A DNA stretch of 64,000 nucleotides, taken from positions 2,232,001 through 2,296,000 of the forward strand of contig NZ_CP045994.1 of the NCBI RefSeq assembly GCF_016899425.1. Direction: 5' to 3'. The stretch is from Burkholderia sp. MS389 (GTDB lineage: Bacteria; Pseudomonadota; Gammaproteobacteria; Burkholderiales; Burkholderiaceae). A program made the position numbers and the translations under genes. The notes under the pieces were generated by a model, which did no database searches, was not told where the DNA came from, and saw only the letters and a list, made by a program, of their open reading frames with translations. Shown piece after piece: positions 37,068-46,705 of the stretch (the first letter of the stretch is position 1; every line of letters begins with the position of its first letter).

Positions 37068-38003
37068 TCAGCCCTTCGCGCCGGACGCCGCCCCCGCGTT
37101 CTTGACGATCGTCAGCGCCGACGAGATCGCGGTGCCGAGATCCGACAGGTTCGACGGCACGATCAGCGTGTTGCCCTGCTTCGCGAGATTCGCGAACGCG
37201 CCGACATACTGCTCGGCGACCTTCAGATTCACCGCGTCCATCCCGCCTTGCGACTGGATCGCGCTCGCGATCTTCTGGATCGCCTGCGCGTTCGCCTCGG
37301 CCACCGCCAGAATCGCGGCGGCTTCGCCCTGCGCCTGGTTGATCGCGGCCTGCCGTTCGCCTTCGGACTTCTGGATCGCGGCTTCACGCGCACCCGACGC
37401 GAGGTTGATCTGTTCCTGCTTGCGGCCTTCGGATGCGGCGATCAGCGCGCGTTTTTCACGCTCCGCGGTGATCTGCGCCTGCATCGCGTGCAGGATTTCC
37501 TTCGGCGGCGTCAGGTCCTTGATCTCGTAGCGCAGCACTTTCACGCCCCAGTTCGCCGCTGCCTGATCGAGCGCCGACACGATGTTGTGGTTGATGAAAT
37601 CGCGTTCCTCGAACGTCTTGTCGAGTTCGAGCTTGCCGACCACCGAGCGCAGCGTCGTTTGCGCGAGCTGCGTGATCGCCAGCACGAAGTTGCTCGATCC
37701 GTAGGACGCCTTCATCGGATCGGTTACCTGGAAGTACAACACGCCGTCGACCTGCAACTGCGTGTTGTCGCGCGTGATACAGACCTGGCTCGGCACGTCG
37801 AGCGGAATTTCCTTCAGCACGTGCCGGTATGCGATGCGATCGACGAACGGCAGCACGATATTGAGACCGGGCGACAGCGTCGCGTGGTAGCGCCCGAAGC
37901 GCTCGAGCACCCATGCATGCTGCTGCGGCACGATCTTCACCGTCTTCGACACGATCACGATCGCGATGACGAGCAGGACAACCCAGATGATCAGCGAATC
38001 CAT
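37068..38003 (-). CDS. qmcA: SPFH/stomatin-family membrane protein (QmcA-like)
   Basis: A 311-residue protein with one N-terminal membrane helix (LIIWVVLLVIAIVIV). The SPFH/band-7 domain follows (KIVPQQHAWVLERFGRYHATLSPGLNIVLPFVD), then a long Ala/Glu-rich coiled coil (KRALIAASEGRKQEQI...EAAIQKSEGERQAAI). Such proteins oligomerise into large membrane rings and are linked to protease control and membrane microdomains. It pairs with an NfeD protein 33 bp upstream, the standard partner. Confidence 0.94.
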   Translation of the reverse strand: MDSLIIWVVLLVIAIVIVSKTVKIVPQQHAWVLERFGRYHATLSPGLNIVLPFVDRIAYRHVLKEIPLDVPSQVCITRDNTQLQVDGVLYFQVTDPMKASYGSSNFVLAITQLAQTTLRSVVGKLELDKTFEERDFINHNIVSALDQAAANWGVKVLRYEIKDLTPPKEILHAMQAQITAEREKRALIAASEGRKQEQINLASGAREAAIQKSEGERQAAINQAQGEAAAILAVAEANAQAIQKIASAIQSQGGMDAVNLKVAEQYVGAFANLAKQGNTLIVPSNLSDLGTAISSALTIVKNAGAASGAKG

Positions 38004-38036
38004 GAAATATTCTCTCCTTGTTGTATCAGCGGACGA

Positions 38037-38471
38037 TCAGCCCGCGGGTTTCGCCACGACCACGAGGCAATTGCCGCGCACGGCGCTGACCTGGTACACG
38101 TGCGCATCGTCGCGCTCGCCGTGCGCGAGCTCGACGTCCCAGTCGGCGCCGCGATACTGCACGCGCGCGCGACCGTCACGCCACGCGTCGACCGTGACGG
38201 TCGAGCCGATATCGAGATTGACGTCGGGATTCGTCGACGTATCGCGCTTCTGCTTGCGGCCGAGCCCCGAGCGGCGCAGCGCGATCATCGCGACGATCGC
38301 GACCGCGGCCGCCGCGCCGAACTGCACGTGCGGCGCGAAACCGGCCAGTTGCAACACACCGCCCGCGAGAAAGCCGAGCGCGATCATCAGCAGATAGAAC
38401 GTGCCCGTCAGCAACTCCGCGACGACCAGCACGCCGACCCCGACCCACCAGAACAGATGCCCCGACATCAT
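38037..38471 (-). CDS. NfeD-like membrane protein (short form)
   Basis: A 144-residue protein with two or three membrane helices (HLFWWVGVGVLVVAELLTG and a following pair). A C-terminal OB-fold has the core IGSTVTVDAWRDGRARVQYRGADWDVE. It is the short NfeD form without the ClpP-like protease domain. It is co-transcribed with the stomatin-family gene. A start at MSGH (38468) is equally likely. Confidence 0.92.
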   Translation of the reverse strand: MMSGHLFWWVGVGVLVVAELLTGTFYLLMIALGFLAGGVLQLAGFAPHVQFGAAAAVAIVAMIALRRSGLGRKQKRDTSTNPDVNLDIGSTVTVDAWRDGRARVQYRGADWDVELAHGERDDAHVYQVSAVRGNCLVVVAKPAG

Positions 38472-38575
38472 TGTGGTCTCCAGAAAAACGCCCCGATGCT
38501 CACTCTATTCGCTGCGTGCGCAACTGCACGCAGCGCTCGGCACACGCGAGATCGCCGCGCGTACCGACGAAAAAA

Positions 38576-38601
38576 AACACCCCGGTGCTTACCGGGGTGT
38601 T
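38576..38601 (-). terminator. Terminator after ppsA
   Basis: An 11-bp perfect stem AACACCCCGGT/ACCGGGGTGTT with a 4-nt loop. Read on the minus strand it is followed by about eight T, a strong rho-independent terminator for ppsA. Confidence 0.92.
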
Positions 38602-38678
38602 TATAGCACGAACCTTGCATTTTGCCTTCAACGAAAGCGCGGCGGACCGCCCTTTCGCCGAAGTTGCATGCCCGATCG

Positions 38679-41078
38679 TTACTTGCGGTTGGCGAGCGCC
38701 TGCCACGTATCGATGATCGTGTCGGGGTTCAGCGAGATCGACACGATGCCTTCGTCGGTCAGCCATTGCGCGAAGTCCGGGTGATCGGACGGGCCCTGGC
38801 CGCAGATCCCGACGTACTTGCCCATCTTGCGGCAGGTATCGATCGCGCGCTTCAACAGGAACTTGACGGCCGGGTCGCGTTCGTCGAAGTCGACTGCCAG
38901 CAGTTCCATGCCCGAATCGCGGTCGAGGCCGAGCGTGAGCTGCGTGAGGTCGTTCGAGCCGATCGAGAAACCGTCGAAGTGCTCCAGGAACTCTTCGGCG
39001 AGGATCGCGTTGGTCGGGACTTCGCACATCATCACGAGGCGCAGGCCGTTTTCGCCGCGCTTCAGGCCGAACTTCTCGAGCAGGCCGACGACGCGCTCCG
39101 CCTGCTTCACGGTCCGCACGAACGGCACCATGATCTCGACGTTGGTCAGGCCCATCTCGTCACGCACGCGCTTCAGTGCACGGCATTCCATCTCGAACGC
39201 CTGCGCGAAGTCCTCGGCGATGTAGCGCGATGCGCCGCGGAAGCCCAGCATCGGGTTTTCCTCGTCCGGCTCGTAACGCGAACCGCCGATCAACTTCTTG
39301 TACTCGTTCGACTTGAAGTCGGACAGACGCACGATCACGGGCTTCGGATAGAACGCCGCCGCGATCGTCGCGACGCCTTCCGTCAGCTTGTCGACGTAGA
39401 ACTGACGCGGCGACGCGTGACCGCGCGCGACGCTCTCGACCGCCTTCTTCAGGTCCTGGTCGATGTTCGGGTACTCGAGAATCGCCTTCGGGTGAACGCC
39501 GATGTTGTTGTTGATGATGAACTCGAGACGCGCGAGACCCACACCGCCGTTCGGCAGTTGCGAGAAGTCGAACGCGAGCTGCGGGTTGCCGACGTTCATC
39601 ATGATCTTGACCGGGATTTCCGGCAGTTCGCCGCGCTGCACTTCCGTGACTTCCGTCTCGAGCAGCCCGTCGTAGATCTTGCCTTCGTCGCCTTCCGCGC
39701 ACGACACGGTGACGAGCGCGCCGTCCTTCAGCACGTCCGTTGCATCGCCGCAGCCGACGACTGCCGGCACGCCGAGCTCACGCGCGATGATCGCCGCATG
39801 GCAGGTACGGCCGCCACGGTTCGTGACGATCGCCGCCGCCCGCTTCATCACCGGCTCCCAGTTCGGGTCGGTCATGTCGGCCACCAGCACGTCGCCCGGC
39901 TGCACGCGTTCCATTTCCGACGGATCCTGGATCACGCGCACGGGGCCCGCGCCGATCTTCTGGCCGATCGCACGACCCGTCGCGAGCACCTGCGACTGGC
40001 CCTTCAGCTTGAAGCGCTGCTCGGCCTTGCCGCTCGCCTGGCTCTTCACCGTTTCCGGACGCGCCTGCAGGATGAAGATCTTGCCGTCGCGGCCGTCCTT
40101 GCCCCACTCGATGTCCATCGGACGCTGGTAGTGCTTCTCGATGATGACCGCGTACTTCGCCAGCTCGATCACGTCTTCATCGGTGATCGAGTAGCGGTTG
40201 CGCTGCTCGTGCGGCACGTCGACCGTCTTCACGCGGCCCGGCTCGCCCGGCTGCGTGAATTCCATCTTGATCAGCTTCGAGCCGATCGAGCGGCGGATGA
40301 TCGGGTACTTGTCCTGCGCGAGCGTCGTCTTGAACACGTAGAACTCGTCCGGGTTCACCGCGCCCTGCACGACGGTTTCGCCCAGGCCGTAGCTCGACGT
40401 GATGAACACGGCGTCCTTGAAGCCCGATTCGGTATCGATCGTGAACATCACGCCGGCCGCGCCGACGTCCGAGCGGACCATGCGCTGCACACCGGCCGAC
40501 AGCGCGACTTCGGCGTGCGTGAAGCCCTTGTGCACGCGGTACGAGATCGCGCGGTCGTTGTACAGCGACGCGAACACGTGCTTCATGCGGTCGAGCACGT
40601 CGTCGATGCCGACGACGTTCAGATACGACTCCTGCTGGCCGGCGAACGATGCGTCGGGCAGGTCTTCCGCGGTCGCGGACGAGCGCACGGCGAACGACAG
40701 TTCGGCCGGCGAGCCGTTCTTCAGCACTTCGAACTGCGCGCGGATTTCCTGCTCGAGGCGTTCCTGCAGCGGCGCGTCGACGATCCACTTGCGGATTTCG
40801 GCACCGGCTTCGGCGAGCGCCTTCACGTCGTCGATGTCGAGCGACTCGAGACGCTTGGCGATGCGATCGGTGAGGTCGTTGTGCTTGAGGAAATCGCGGA
40901 ATGCGAGCGCGGTCGTGGCGAAACCGGTGGGTACGCGAACGCCTGCTTCGGAAAGCTGGCTGATCATCTCGCCGAGCGACGCATTCTTGCCGCCCACGAT
41001 CTCCACATCGGTCATCCGCAACTGCTCGAACGGAATTACATACGCCTGGTCCTTTGCGACGTTTGCTGCGTTAGTCAT
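38679..41078 (-). CDS. ppsA: Phosphoenolpyruvate synthase
   Basis: A 799-residue enzyme that converts pyruvate and ATP to PEP, AMP and phosphate in gluconeogenesis. The N-terminal ATP-grasp domain has [11 protein letters not shown]. The swivelling phospho-His domain shows [23 protein letters not shown], and the C-terminal TIM barrel has LGFRGASRY and [17 protein letters not shown]. The start at 41078 is fixed by [17 protein letters not shown]; the longer frame is spurious. It is divergent from ppsR, which switches it off and on by reversible phosphorylation. Confidence 0.98.
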   Translation of the reverse strand: MTNAANVAKDQAYVIPFEQLRMTDVEIVGGKNASLGEMISQLSEAGVRVPTGFATTALAFRDFLKHNDLTDRIAKRLESLDIDDVKALAEAGAEIRKWIVDAPLQERLEQEIRAQFEVLKNGSPAELSFAVRSSATAEDLPDASFAGQQESYLNVVGIDDVLDRMKHVFASLYNDRAISYRVHKGFTHAEVALSAGVQRMVRSDVGAAGVMFTIDTESGFKDAVFITSSYGLGETVVQGAVNPDEFYVFKTTLAQDKYPIIRRSIGSKLIKMEFTQPGEPGRVKTVDVPHEQRNRYSITDEDVIELAKYAVIIEKHYQRPMDIEWGKDGRDGKIFILQARPETVKSQASGKAEQRFKLKGQSQVLATGRAIGQKIGAGPVRVIQDPSEMERVQPGDVLVADMTDPNWEPVMKRAAAIVTNRGGRTCHAAIIARELGVPAVVGCGDATDVLKDGALVTVSCAEGDEGKIYDGLLETEVTEVQRGELPEIPVKIMMNVGNPQLAFDFSQLPNGGVGLARLEFIINNNIGVHPKAILEYPNIDQDLKKAVESVARGHASPRQFYVDKLTEGVATIAAAFYPKPVIVRLSDFKSNEYKKLIGGSRYEPDEENPMLGFRGASRYIAEDFAQAFEMECRALKRVRDEMGLTNVEIMVPFVRTVKQAERVVGLLEKFGLKRGENGLRLVMMCEVPTNAILAEEFLEHFDGFSIGSNDLTQLTLGLDRDSGMELLAVDFDERDPAVKFLLKRAIDTCRKMGKYVGICGQGPSDHPDFAQWLTDEGIVSISLNPDTIIDTWQALANRK

Positions 41079-41453
41079 ACAAGCCCCTAAGTGTGAAAAA
41101 AATGCTCGATCGCGCAAGTGGGCTCGGACGCGGGCGCTTGCAAAAAGGCGCGGCGCGTCTTGCGCAACCTGTTAGATAAACACTCGCAGCGGCGAAAATC
41201 TTCCGACCCGATTTGCAAAAATCCCGGCAGAAGGGCGATATTTGCAGACAAATCGCCAGACTTGCCGGGAATTCTTGAATCTCGCGGCCAAGTCGCGGAC
41301 GCCGTTCGCGCCCCGCCCCCGCAATTGCTTATCCAACAGGTTGCCGCTATTCTACCGTGCCGGCTGCCGGATGTGGCGCGACCTTGTCACTGGGTCTGGA
41401 GGCACGCCTCCAGCCGCCCGCGCAACTGCCCTTCACGCTCGACGTCCAGATTC
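41079..41453. promoter_or_regulatory. ppsA/ppsR divergent regulatory region with an inverted repeat
   Basis: This 375-bp gap has no gene. It holds an imperfect inverted repeat GGCGATATTTG-cag-ACAAATCGCC at 41234-41257. The 9-mer TTGCAAAAA occurs twice, about 70 bp apart. The repeat could be the operator of a carbon-control regulator; this is inference. Confidence 0.4.
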
Positions 41454-42269
41454 ATGCTGCCTACCGTATTCATCGTCTCCGACGGCACCGGGATCACTGC
41501 CGAAACCTTCGCGCACTCGATCCTCTCCCAGTTCGACCAGAAATTCCGCCTCGTGCGCGTGCCGTTCGTCGACTCGCTCGACAAGGCCTATGCGACCGTC
41601 GAGAAGATCAACGAAGCCGCCGTGCACGACGGCCGCCGCGCGATCGTGTTCACGACGCTCGTCGACAGCGAGTCGAACGACATCGTCAAGCGCTCGAACG
41701 CGCTCGTGCTCGACATGTTCCAGCGCTTCGTCGAACCGCTCGAGCAGGAACTGGAGCTCAAGTCGAGCCACGCGATGGGCCGCGGCCACCAGAACGCTGA
41801 CACCGAGGAATACAAGACGCGGATCGAGGCGATCAACTTCTCGCTCGCGCACGACGACGGCCAGTCGAATCGCAACCTGTCGGAAGCCGACGTGATCCTC
41901 GTCGGCGTGTCGCGCAGCGGCAAGACGCCGACGAGCCTGTACCTCGCGATGCAGTACGGCGTGAAGGCGGCCAACTATCCGCTGATTCCGGAGGATTTCG
42001 AACGCGGCAAGCTGCCGTCGGCGCTGTCGCCGTACAGTGAGAAGCTGTTCGGGCTGTCGATCGACCCGCAGCGCCTGTCGGAGATCCGCAACGAGCGCCG
42101 GCCGGGCAGCAAGTACGCGGCGCCCGAGAACTGCCGCTACGAGATCAACGAGGCCGAGGCGATGATGCGCCGCGAAGGGATCAAGTGGCTGTCGTCGACG
42201 CACAAGTCGATCGAGGAAATCGCGACGACGATCCTGCAGGAAATCCGCCTCGACCGGCAATCGTACTGA
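41454..42269 (+). CDS. ppsR: PEP synthase regulatory kinase/pyrophosphorylase (DUF299)
   Basis: A 271-residue bifunctional regulator that phosphorylates PEP synthase on a Thr using ADP and removes the phosphate by phosphorolysis. The family features are PTVFIVSDGTGITAETFAHSIL at the start and the P-loop GVSRSGKTPTSLYLA in the centre. The start at 41454 follows from MLPTVFIVSDG; the open frame upstream is spurious. It is divergent from its target ppsA. Confidence 0.97.
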   Translation: MLPTVFIVSDGTGITAETFAHSILSQFDQKFRLVRVPFVDSLDKAYATVEKINEAAVHDGRRAIVFTTLVDSESNDIVKRSNALVLDMFQRFVEPLEQELELKSSHAMGRGHQNADTEEYKTRIEAINFSLAHDDGQSNRNLSEADVILVGVSRSGKTPTSLYLAMQYGVKAANYPLIPEDFERGKLPSALSPYSEKLFGLSIDPQRLSEIRNERRPGSKYAAPENCRYEINEAEAMMRREGIKWLSSTHKSIEEIATTILQEIRLDRQSY

Positions 42270-42309
42270 GCGCGAGAGCGCAGGCCGCCGTCGGGCCGTC
42301 GCCGAAAAC

Positions 42310-42338
42310 AACAAGGCCGCGTCGAACGCGGCCTTGTT
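42310..42338. terminator. Bidirectional terminator between ppsR and the methyltransferase gene
   Basis: A perfect 12-bp stem AACAAGGCCGCG/CGCGGCCTTGTT with a TCGAA loop. T-rich sequence flanks it on both strands (CGTTTT on plus, GTTTTC on minus), so it can serve both convergent genes. Confidence 0.85.
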
Positions 42339-42369
42339 TCGTTTTACCGCACATGCAACACGTGCGGCG

Positions 42370-43155
42370 TCACGCAGGCCGCCGCTGCTGCCGTACCTGC
42401 TCGAACAGGCACACCGCTGTCGCAGCAGCAACGTTCAGCGACTCCATCCCGCCCGGCTGCGGAATCGTCACCCGATGCGTGGCCGCGTCGCGCCAGAACG
42501 CCGACACGCCGGCGCCTTCGTTACCGAACACCCAGGCGACGGGCCCTGACAGGTCGCAGTCGTAGACCGCCTGCGCGCCGTGCGAGTCGGTCAGCGCGAC
42601 CGGTACGCCGAGGCGTTCGGCCAGCGCCGCCGCTTCGACGTCCTCATGGATCGACAACAAGAAATGCGCGCCCATGCCCGAGCGCAGCACCTTCGACGAC
42701 CACGCGTAGGCCGTCCCCGGCGCGCAGAACACGTGACGCACGCCGGCCGCCGCCGCGCTGCGCAGGATCGAGCCGACGTTGCCGGCATCCTGCACGCCGT
42801 CGAGCACGACCGACGTGTGCGTCACGCGTTCGGGCAGCGGTTGCGCCGGCCGATCGACCAGCAGCAGGAAGCCGACGCCGTTGACGACATTCGACAACTG
42901 CCCGAACAACGCGTCCGGCAGCGTGACGATCCGCTGCGCGTCGATGCGCGCGACGATCGCCTGCGCCTCGGCATGGCCGAGCGCGCCTTCGGTCGTCACG
43001 CACAGTTCGGGCGTCGCGCCCGTATCGAGGTACGCGCTCGCGAGGTGGAAACCTTCGAGCAGCGCCTGGCCGCTGCGGCGCTGCTGGGGCGTCGAACCCG
43101 CGAGCGCCTTCAGGCGCTTGTACAGCGGGTTGTCGCGGGAAGTAATGCTTTTCAT
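42370..43155 (-). CDS. TrmH/SpoU family rRNA 2'-O-methyltransferase
   Basis: A 261-residue SPOUT methyltransferase. An N-terminal substrate-binding domain starts ITSRDNPLYKRLKALAGS. The knotted catalytic domain has the three SpoU motifs: NVGSILRSAAAAG, WVFGNEGAG and IPQPGGMESLNVAAAT. The target is a ribose in rRNA (RlmB/TsnR-like); the position is not determinable. The ATG at 43155 lies only 4 bp from a palindromic element whose arm now occupies the place of the promoter and Shine-Dalgarno site, and no good ribosome-binding site is visible. Confidence 0.92.
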   Translation of the reverse strand: MKSITSRDNPLYKRLKALAGSTPQQRRSGQALLEGFHLASAYLDTGATPELCVTTEGALGHAEAQAIVARIDAQRIVTLPDALFGQLSNVVNGVGFLLLVDRPAQPLPERVTHTSVVLDGVQDAGNVGSILRSAAAAGVRHVFCAPGTAYAWSSKVLRSGMGAHFLLSIHEDVEAAALAERLGVPVALTDSHGAQAVYDCDLSGPVAWVFGNEGAGVSAFWRDAATHRVTIPQPGGMESLNVAAATAVCLFEQVRQQRRPA

Positions 43156-43159
43156 CAAA

Positions 43160-43446
43160 GGGCCTGTTCCCGCTAATAACGGGCTTGCGAACGTGTCTTG
43201 CCGGTCGCAGTGCAAGAAGCAAGGAGCGCCGTTTGGCCGAGCCAAACAAGTGACGCGCGACGCCGCAATGCGGCCGGCAAGACACGTTCCCGAAACTAAA
43301 AAATCCCTTTCCAGGGGCTGGTCGCCAGAAGGGCCGATCGCGGCGTCATGCTCCTTGCGAATACGCCAGGTATTCGCCGCGGCCCATTCCTTGCGCTCGG
43401 CCCTTCTGGCGGCCAGCGCAAGCCCGTTATTAGCGGGAACAGGCCC
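43160..43446. repeat. Nested palindromic element with perfect 30-bp terminal inverted repeats
   Basis: The ends, 43160-43189 and 43417-43446, are perfect 30-bp inverted copies that begin GGGCCTGTTCCCGC. Inside are two further palindromes. One is 43189-43213 with 43265-43289 (23 of 25 match), enclosing the hairpin GTTTGGC-cga-GCCAAAC at 43231-43247. The other is 43324-43337 with 43397-43410 (14 of 14), enclosing GCGAATAC-gccag-GTATTCGC at 43357-43377. There is no open frame of note and no clear target duplication. It looks like a non-autonomous (MITE- or BIME-like) element. Confidence 0.85.
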
Positions 43447-44083
43447 TCAGGTCGAGCGCCTCGCGCACGGGGGCAAACGAACGCCGATGCACTTCGCACG
43501 GGCCGTGCTCGCGCAGCGCGGCAAGATGTTTCGGCGTGCCGTACCCGGCATGCACGTTGAAGCCATACACGGGAAAGCGCTCATGCAGGTCGACCAGCAT
43601 CCGGTCGCGCGTGACCTTCGCGAGGATCGACGCGGCCGAGATGCTCGGCACGAGCGCGTCGCCGCTGACGATCGCCTCGGCACGCACCATCAACGTCGGG
43701 CAACGGTTGCCGTCGATCTGCGCAAGCGTCGGCAGCACCGACAGCCCTTCGACCGCCCGTTTCATCGCGAGCATCGTCGCATGCAGGATGTTCAGCGTAT
43801 CGATCTCGTCGACGCTCGCCGACGCGACGCAGTACGCGCGCGAACGCGCGACGATCAGGTCGTACAGCATGTCGCGCTTTTTCGCGGACAGCGCTTTCGA
43901 ATCGTCGAGCCCGTCGATCGGCTGCGCCGGATCGAGAATCACCGCGGCGGCCACCACCGGCCCCGCGAGCGGGCCGCGGCCGGCTTCGTCGACGCCGCAG
44001 ACGATCTCGTCCGGGCGGCTGAAATCGAAACCGCCCTGCACGTCGCTGGTCGCGCGGCGACGCGGTGCACGGACTGCCGTCAT
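43430..44083 (-). CDS. rnhB: Ribonuclease HII
   Basis: A 217-residue enzyme that cuts the RNA strand of RNA-DNA hybrids and removes single ribonucleotides. The catalytic [14 protein letters not shown] is near residues 30-43, with later segments [14 protein letters not shown] and the [13 protein letters not shown] motif. The start ATG overlaps the lpxB stop by 4 nt. The final codons (ACSR and the TAA) lie within the right arm of the palindromic element, so insertion of that element appears to have replaced the native C-terminus. The core enzyme looks intact. Confidence 0.96.
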   Translation of the reverse strand: MTAVRAPRRRATSDVQGGFDFSRPDEIVCGVDEAGRGPLAGPVVAAAVILDPAQPIDGLDDSKALSAKKRDMLYDLIVARSRAYCVASASVDEIDTLNILHATMLAMKRAVEGLSVLPTLAQIDGNRCPTLMVRAEAIVSGDALVPSISAASILAKVTRDRMLVDLHERFPVYGFNVHAGYGTPKHLAALREHGPCEVHRRSFAPVREALDLRACSR

Positions 44084-45249
44084 GCGCGCCCCTTGCGTTG
44101 TTCGAGCACGCGCACGACGGCCTCGGCCGCCTTCGCGGCCGTGTTCTGCCGCAGCGACAGATGCATTTCGGTAAACACTTCGGTCAGCGTACGGCGGTTC
44201 GCGTCGTCGCGCAGTTGCGTGAGCGTCGCATCGGCGAGCGCCTCGGGCGTCGCGAAATGCTGCAGCAGCTCCGGCACGACGAAGCGCCCCGCCAGGATGT
44301 TCGGCAGGCCGACATACGGGAGGTAGCCCTGCCGGCGCATGATCTGCCCGGTCAGCCAGGGCACCTTGTACGAGATCACCATCGGCTTCTTCAGCAGCGC
44401 GGCTTCCAGCGTGACGGTGCCGCTCTTCACGAGGATCGCGTCGGCGGCCGTCATCGCGACCTGCGAACGGCCGTCGGTGATCGTCAGCGCGAGCTGCGGA
44501 TGGGCGTCGACGAGCGGCTGCAGCAGTTCGCGCAGCGCGGGCGTCGCGGCCGGCATCACGAATCGCACGCCGGGCTCGCGCTGCTGCATCAGCGCCATCG
44601 CCGCGAAGAACGTCGGGCCGATCAGCGCGATCTCCGAGCGCCGGCTGCCCGGCAGCACCGCGATCACGGGGCCGTCGGCCGGCAGACCCAGCGCGATGCG
44701 CGCGCCGTGCGTGTCGGGTTCGAGCGGAATGTCGTCGGCCAGCGGATGACCGACGTAGGTCGATGCGACGCCGGCCTTGTCGAGGATCGCCGGTTCGAAC
44801 GGGAACAGGCACAGCATGTGATCGACGGACTTCGCGATCTTCTTGATCCGGCCGCCGCGCCACGCCCAGATCGACGGGCATACGAAGTGGATCGACGGAA
44901 TGCCCGCGTCGCGCGCCGCCTGTTCGACGCTGAAGTTGAAATCGGGTGCATCGACGCCGATGAACGCGTCCGGCCGCTCGACGAGCAGCTGGCGCTTCAG
45001 TTCGCCGCGAATCCGCAGGATCTCGGGAATCTGGCCCAGCGCCTCGACATAGCCGCGCACGGTCAGCTTGTCCATCTGCCAGTGCGAGTCGAAGCCCTGC
45101 GCGATCATGCGCGGGCCGCCGATCCCGTAATACTGGGCCGCGTCGGGCAGCCGGTCGCGCAGCCCGCCGAGCAGCGACGCCGCGAGCAGGTCGCCCGACG
45201 GCTCGCCGGCCACCATCGCGAGCCGGAGCTGATGGGTGGTGAGCGGCAT
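44080..45249 (-). CDS. lpxB: Lipid-A-disaccharide synthase
   Basis: A 389-residue GT-B glycosyltransferase of family 19 that joins UDP-diacylglucosamine to lipid X to form the lipid A disaccharide. Visible marks are [20 protein letters not shown] at the N-terminus, [38 protein letters not shown] and [10 protein letters not shown]. It is peripheral at the inner membrane. It follows lpxA by 3 bp within the lpxD-fabZ-lpxA-lpxB-rnhB unit. Confidence 0.98.
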   Translation of the reverse strand: MPLTTHQLRLAMVAGEPSGDLLAASLLGGLRDRLPDAAQYYGIGGPRMIAQGFDSHWQMDKLTVRGYVEALGQIPEILRIRGELKRQLLVERPDAFIGVDAPDFNFSVEQAARDAGIPSIHFVCPSIWAWRGGRIKKIAKSVDHMLCLFPFEPAILDKAGVASTYVGHPLADDIPLEPDTHGARIALGLPADGPVIAVLPGSRRSEIALIGPTFFAAMALMQQREPGVRFVMPAATPALRELLQPLVDAHPQLALTITDGRSQVAMTAADAILVKSGTVTLEAALLKKPMVISYKVPWLTGQIMRRQGYLPYVGLPNILAGRFVVPELLQHFATPEALADATLTQLRDDANRRTLTEVFTEMHLSLRQNTAAKAAEAVVRVLEQRKGRA

Positions 45250-45252
45250 CGC

Positions 45253-46041
45253 TTAGCGGATGATGCCGCGTTGCGACGCGTCGATGAACTCGACGAGCGC
45301 CTTCACCGGTGCATCGCCGTCACCGCCCGCTTCCGCGAGCTCGCGCAGTTGCACCTTCGCTTCCTCGAGCGACAGGCCGTTCTTGTACAGCAAGCGGTAC
45401 GCGCTGCGCAGCGCCGAGATCGCGTCGGCCGAGAAGCCGCGCCGGCGCAGCCCTTCGACGTTGATCCCGTGCGGCTCGGCCTTGTTGCCCGCCGCGATCA
45501 CGAACGGCGGGATGTCCTGCACGAGCGCCGACGCGCCGCCCAGCATCGAATGCGCGCCGATGCGCACGAACTGGTGCACGCCCGACATGCCGCCGACGAT
45601 CGCGAAATCGCCGATCTCGACGTGGCCGGCCATCTGCGCGTTGCTCGACAGGATCACGTTGTTGCCGACGCGGCAGTCATGACCGATGTGCACGTAGGCC
45701 ATGATCCAGTTGTCGTCGCCGAGCGTCGTCACGCCGACGTCCTGCACGGTGCCCGTGTGGATCGTCGTGAATTCGCGGATCGTGTTGCGGTTACCGATCA
45801 CGAGCTTCGTCGGCTCGTCCTTGTACTTCATGTCCTGCGGACGGCCGCCGACCGACGCGTAATGGCCGATGCGGTTGTCCTCGCCGAGCGTCGTATGGCC
45901 CTCGATCACGCTGTGCGAGCCGATCGTCGTGCGCGCGCCAATCGTGACGTGCGGGCCGACGATCGCGTACGGGCCGATCTCGACCGATTCGTCGATCTGC
46001 GCGCCCGGCTCGACGATCGCGGTAGGATGAATCCTGGTCAT
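45253..46041 (-). CDS. lpxA: Acyl-[ACP]-UDP-N-acetylglucosamine O-acyltransferase
   Basis: A 262-residue left-handed beta-helix enzyme that adds the first hydroxyacyl chain to UDP-GlcNAc. It begins [26 protein letters not shown] with regular hexapeptide repeats. The catalytic His lies in [14 protein letters not shown], and a C-terminal helical domain includes the [13 protein letters not shown] motif. The order fabZ-lpxA-lpxB is the usual one. Confidence 0.98.
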   Translation of the reverse strand: MTRIHPTAIVEPGAQIDESVEIGPYAIVGPHVTIGARTTIGSHSVIEGHTTLGEDNRIGHYASVGGRPQDMKYKDEPTKLVIGNRNTIREFTTIHTGTVQDVGVTTLGDDNWIMAYVHIGHDCRVGNNVILSSNAQMAGHVEIGDFAIVGGMSGVHQFVRIGAHSMLGGASALVQDIPPFVIAAGNKAEPHGINVEGLRRRGFSADAISALRSAYRLLYKNGLSLEEAKVQLRELAEAGGDGDAPVKALVEFIDASQRGIIR

Positions 46042-46108
46042 GCGCCGTTGCCTCTCGATATGATGTGTCGCGTTGCTCGCGTTATGTTATCCATGCGTGC
46101 CGCGTCGC

Positions 46109-46576
46109 TCAGGGCGCCGCGTCGGCCGTCTTGACCGTGCACATCAGTTCGGCTTCCGCCGCCACCTTGCCGTCCACTTCCGCCACCGCCTTGAACTTCC
46201 AGATGCCGCGGATGTAGCGCTCGAACGTCACGTTCAGGATCAGCTGGTCGCCCGGCTCGACCACCCGCTTGAAGCGCGCGCCGTCGATCCCGACGAAGTA
46301 ATACAGCGTGTTCTCCGGATCCTTCGGCTGCTCTTCCGCGAACGTCAGCAGCGCCGCGGCCTGGGCGAGCGCCTCGAGAATCAGCACGCCCGGCATCACC
46401 GGCCGCTTCGGGAAATGCCCCTGGAAGAACGGCTCGTTGATCGACACGTTCTTCAGCGCTTTGATCCCTTTGTGCGGCTCGAGTTCGAGCACGCGGTCGA
46501 CGAGCAGAATCGGGTAGCGATGCGGCAGCAGCGTGAGGATCTTGTGGATGTCGAGATTGATTTTTTCAGTGCTCAT
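46109..46576 (-). CDS. fabZ: 3-hydroxyacyl-[ACP] dehydratase FabZ
   Basis: A 155-residue hot-dog-fold dehydratase of fatty acid synthesis. The active-site His54 is in [15 protein letters not shown] and Glu68 in [20 protein letters not shown] precedes them. It competes with LpxA and LpxD for hydroxyacyl-ACP, which explains its place in the lpx cluster. The ATG at 46576 is chosen because [14 protein letters not shown] is the expected N-terminus. Confidence 0.98.
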
Positions 46577-46705
46577 GATGGTTCGTCTCACGCAGAGGCT
46601 GCGCGGTGGTGATGCAAAGGCTGAAGCGGGCCGCCGCGCGGCCCAGTCTGGCAAACCGGGCCGGTTGCGCTGGCCGTGCCCGGTTCGTGGTCTCGCATGA
46701 CGCGC

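Noticed and set aside
43296..43560. Small open frames inside the palindromic element
   Set aside because: They arise from the inverted repeats, lack ribosome-binding sites and have no plausible protein features.
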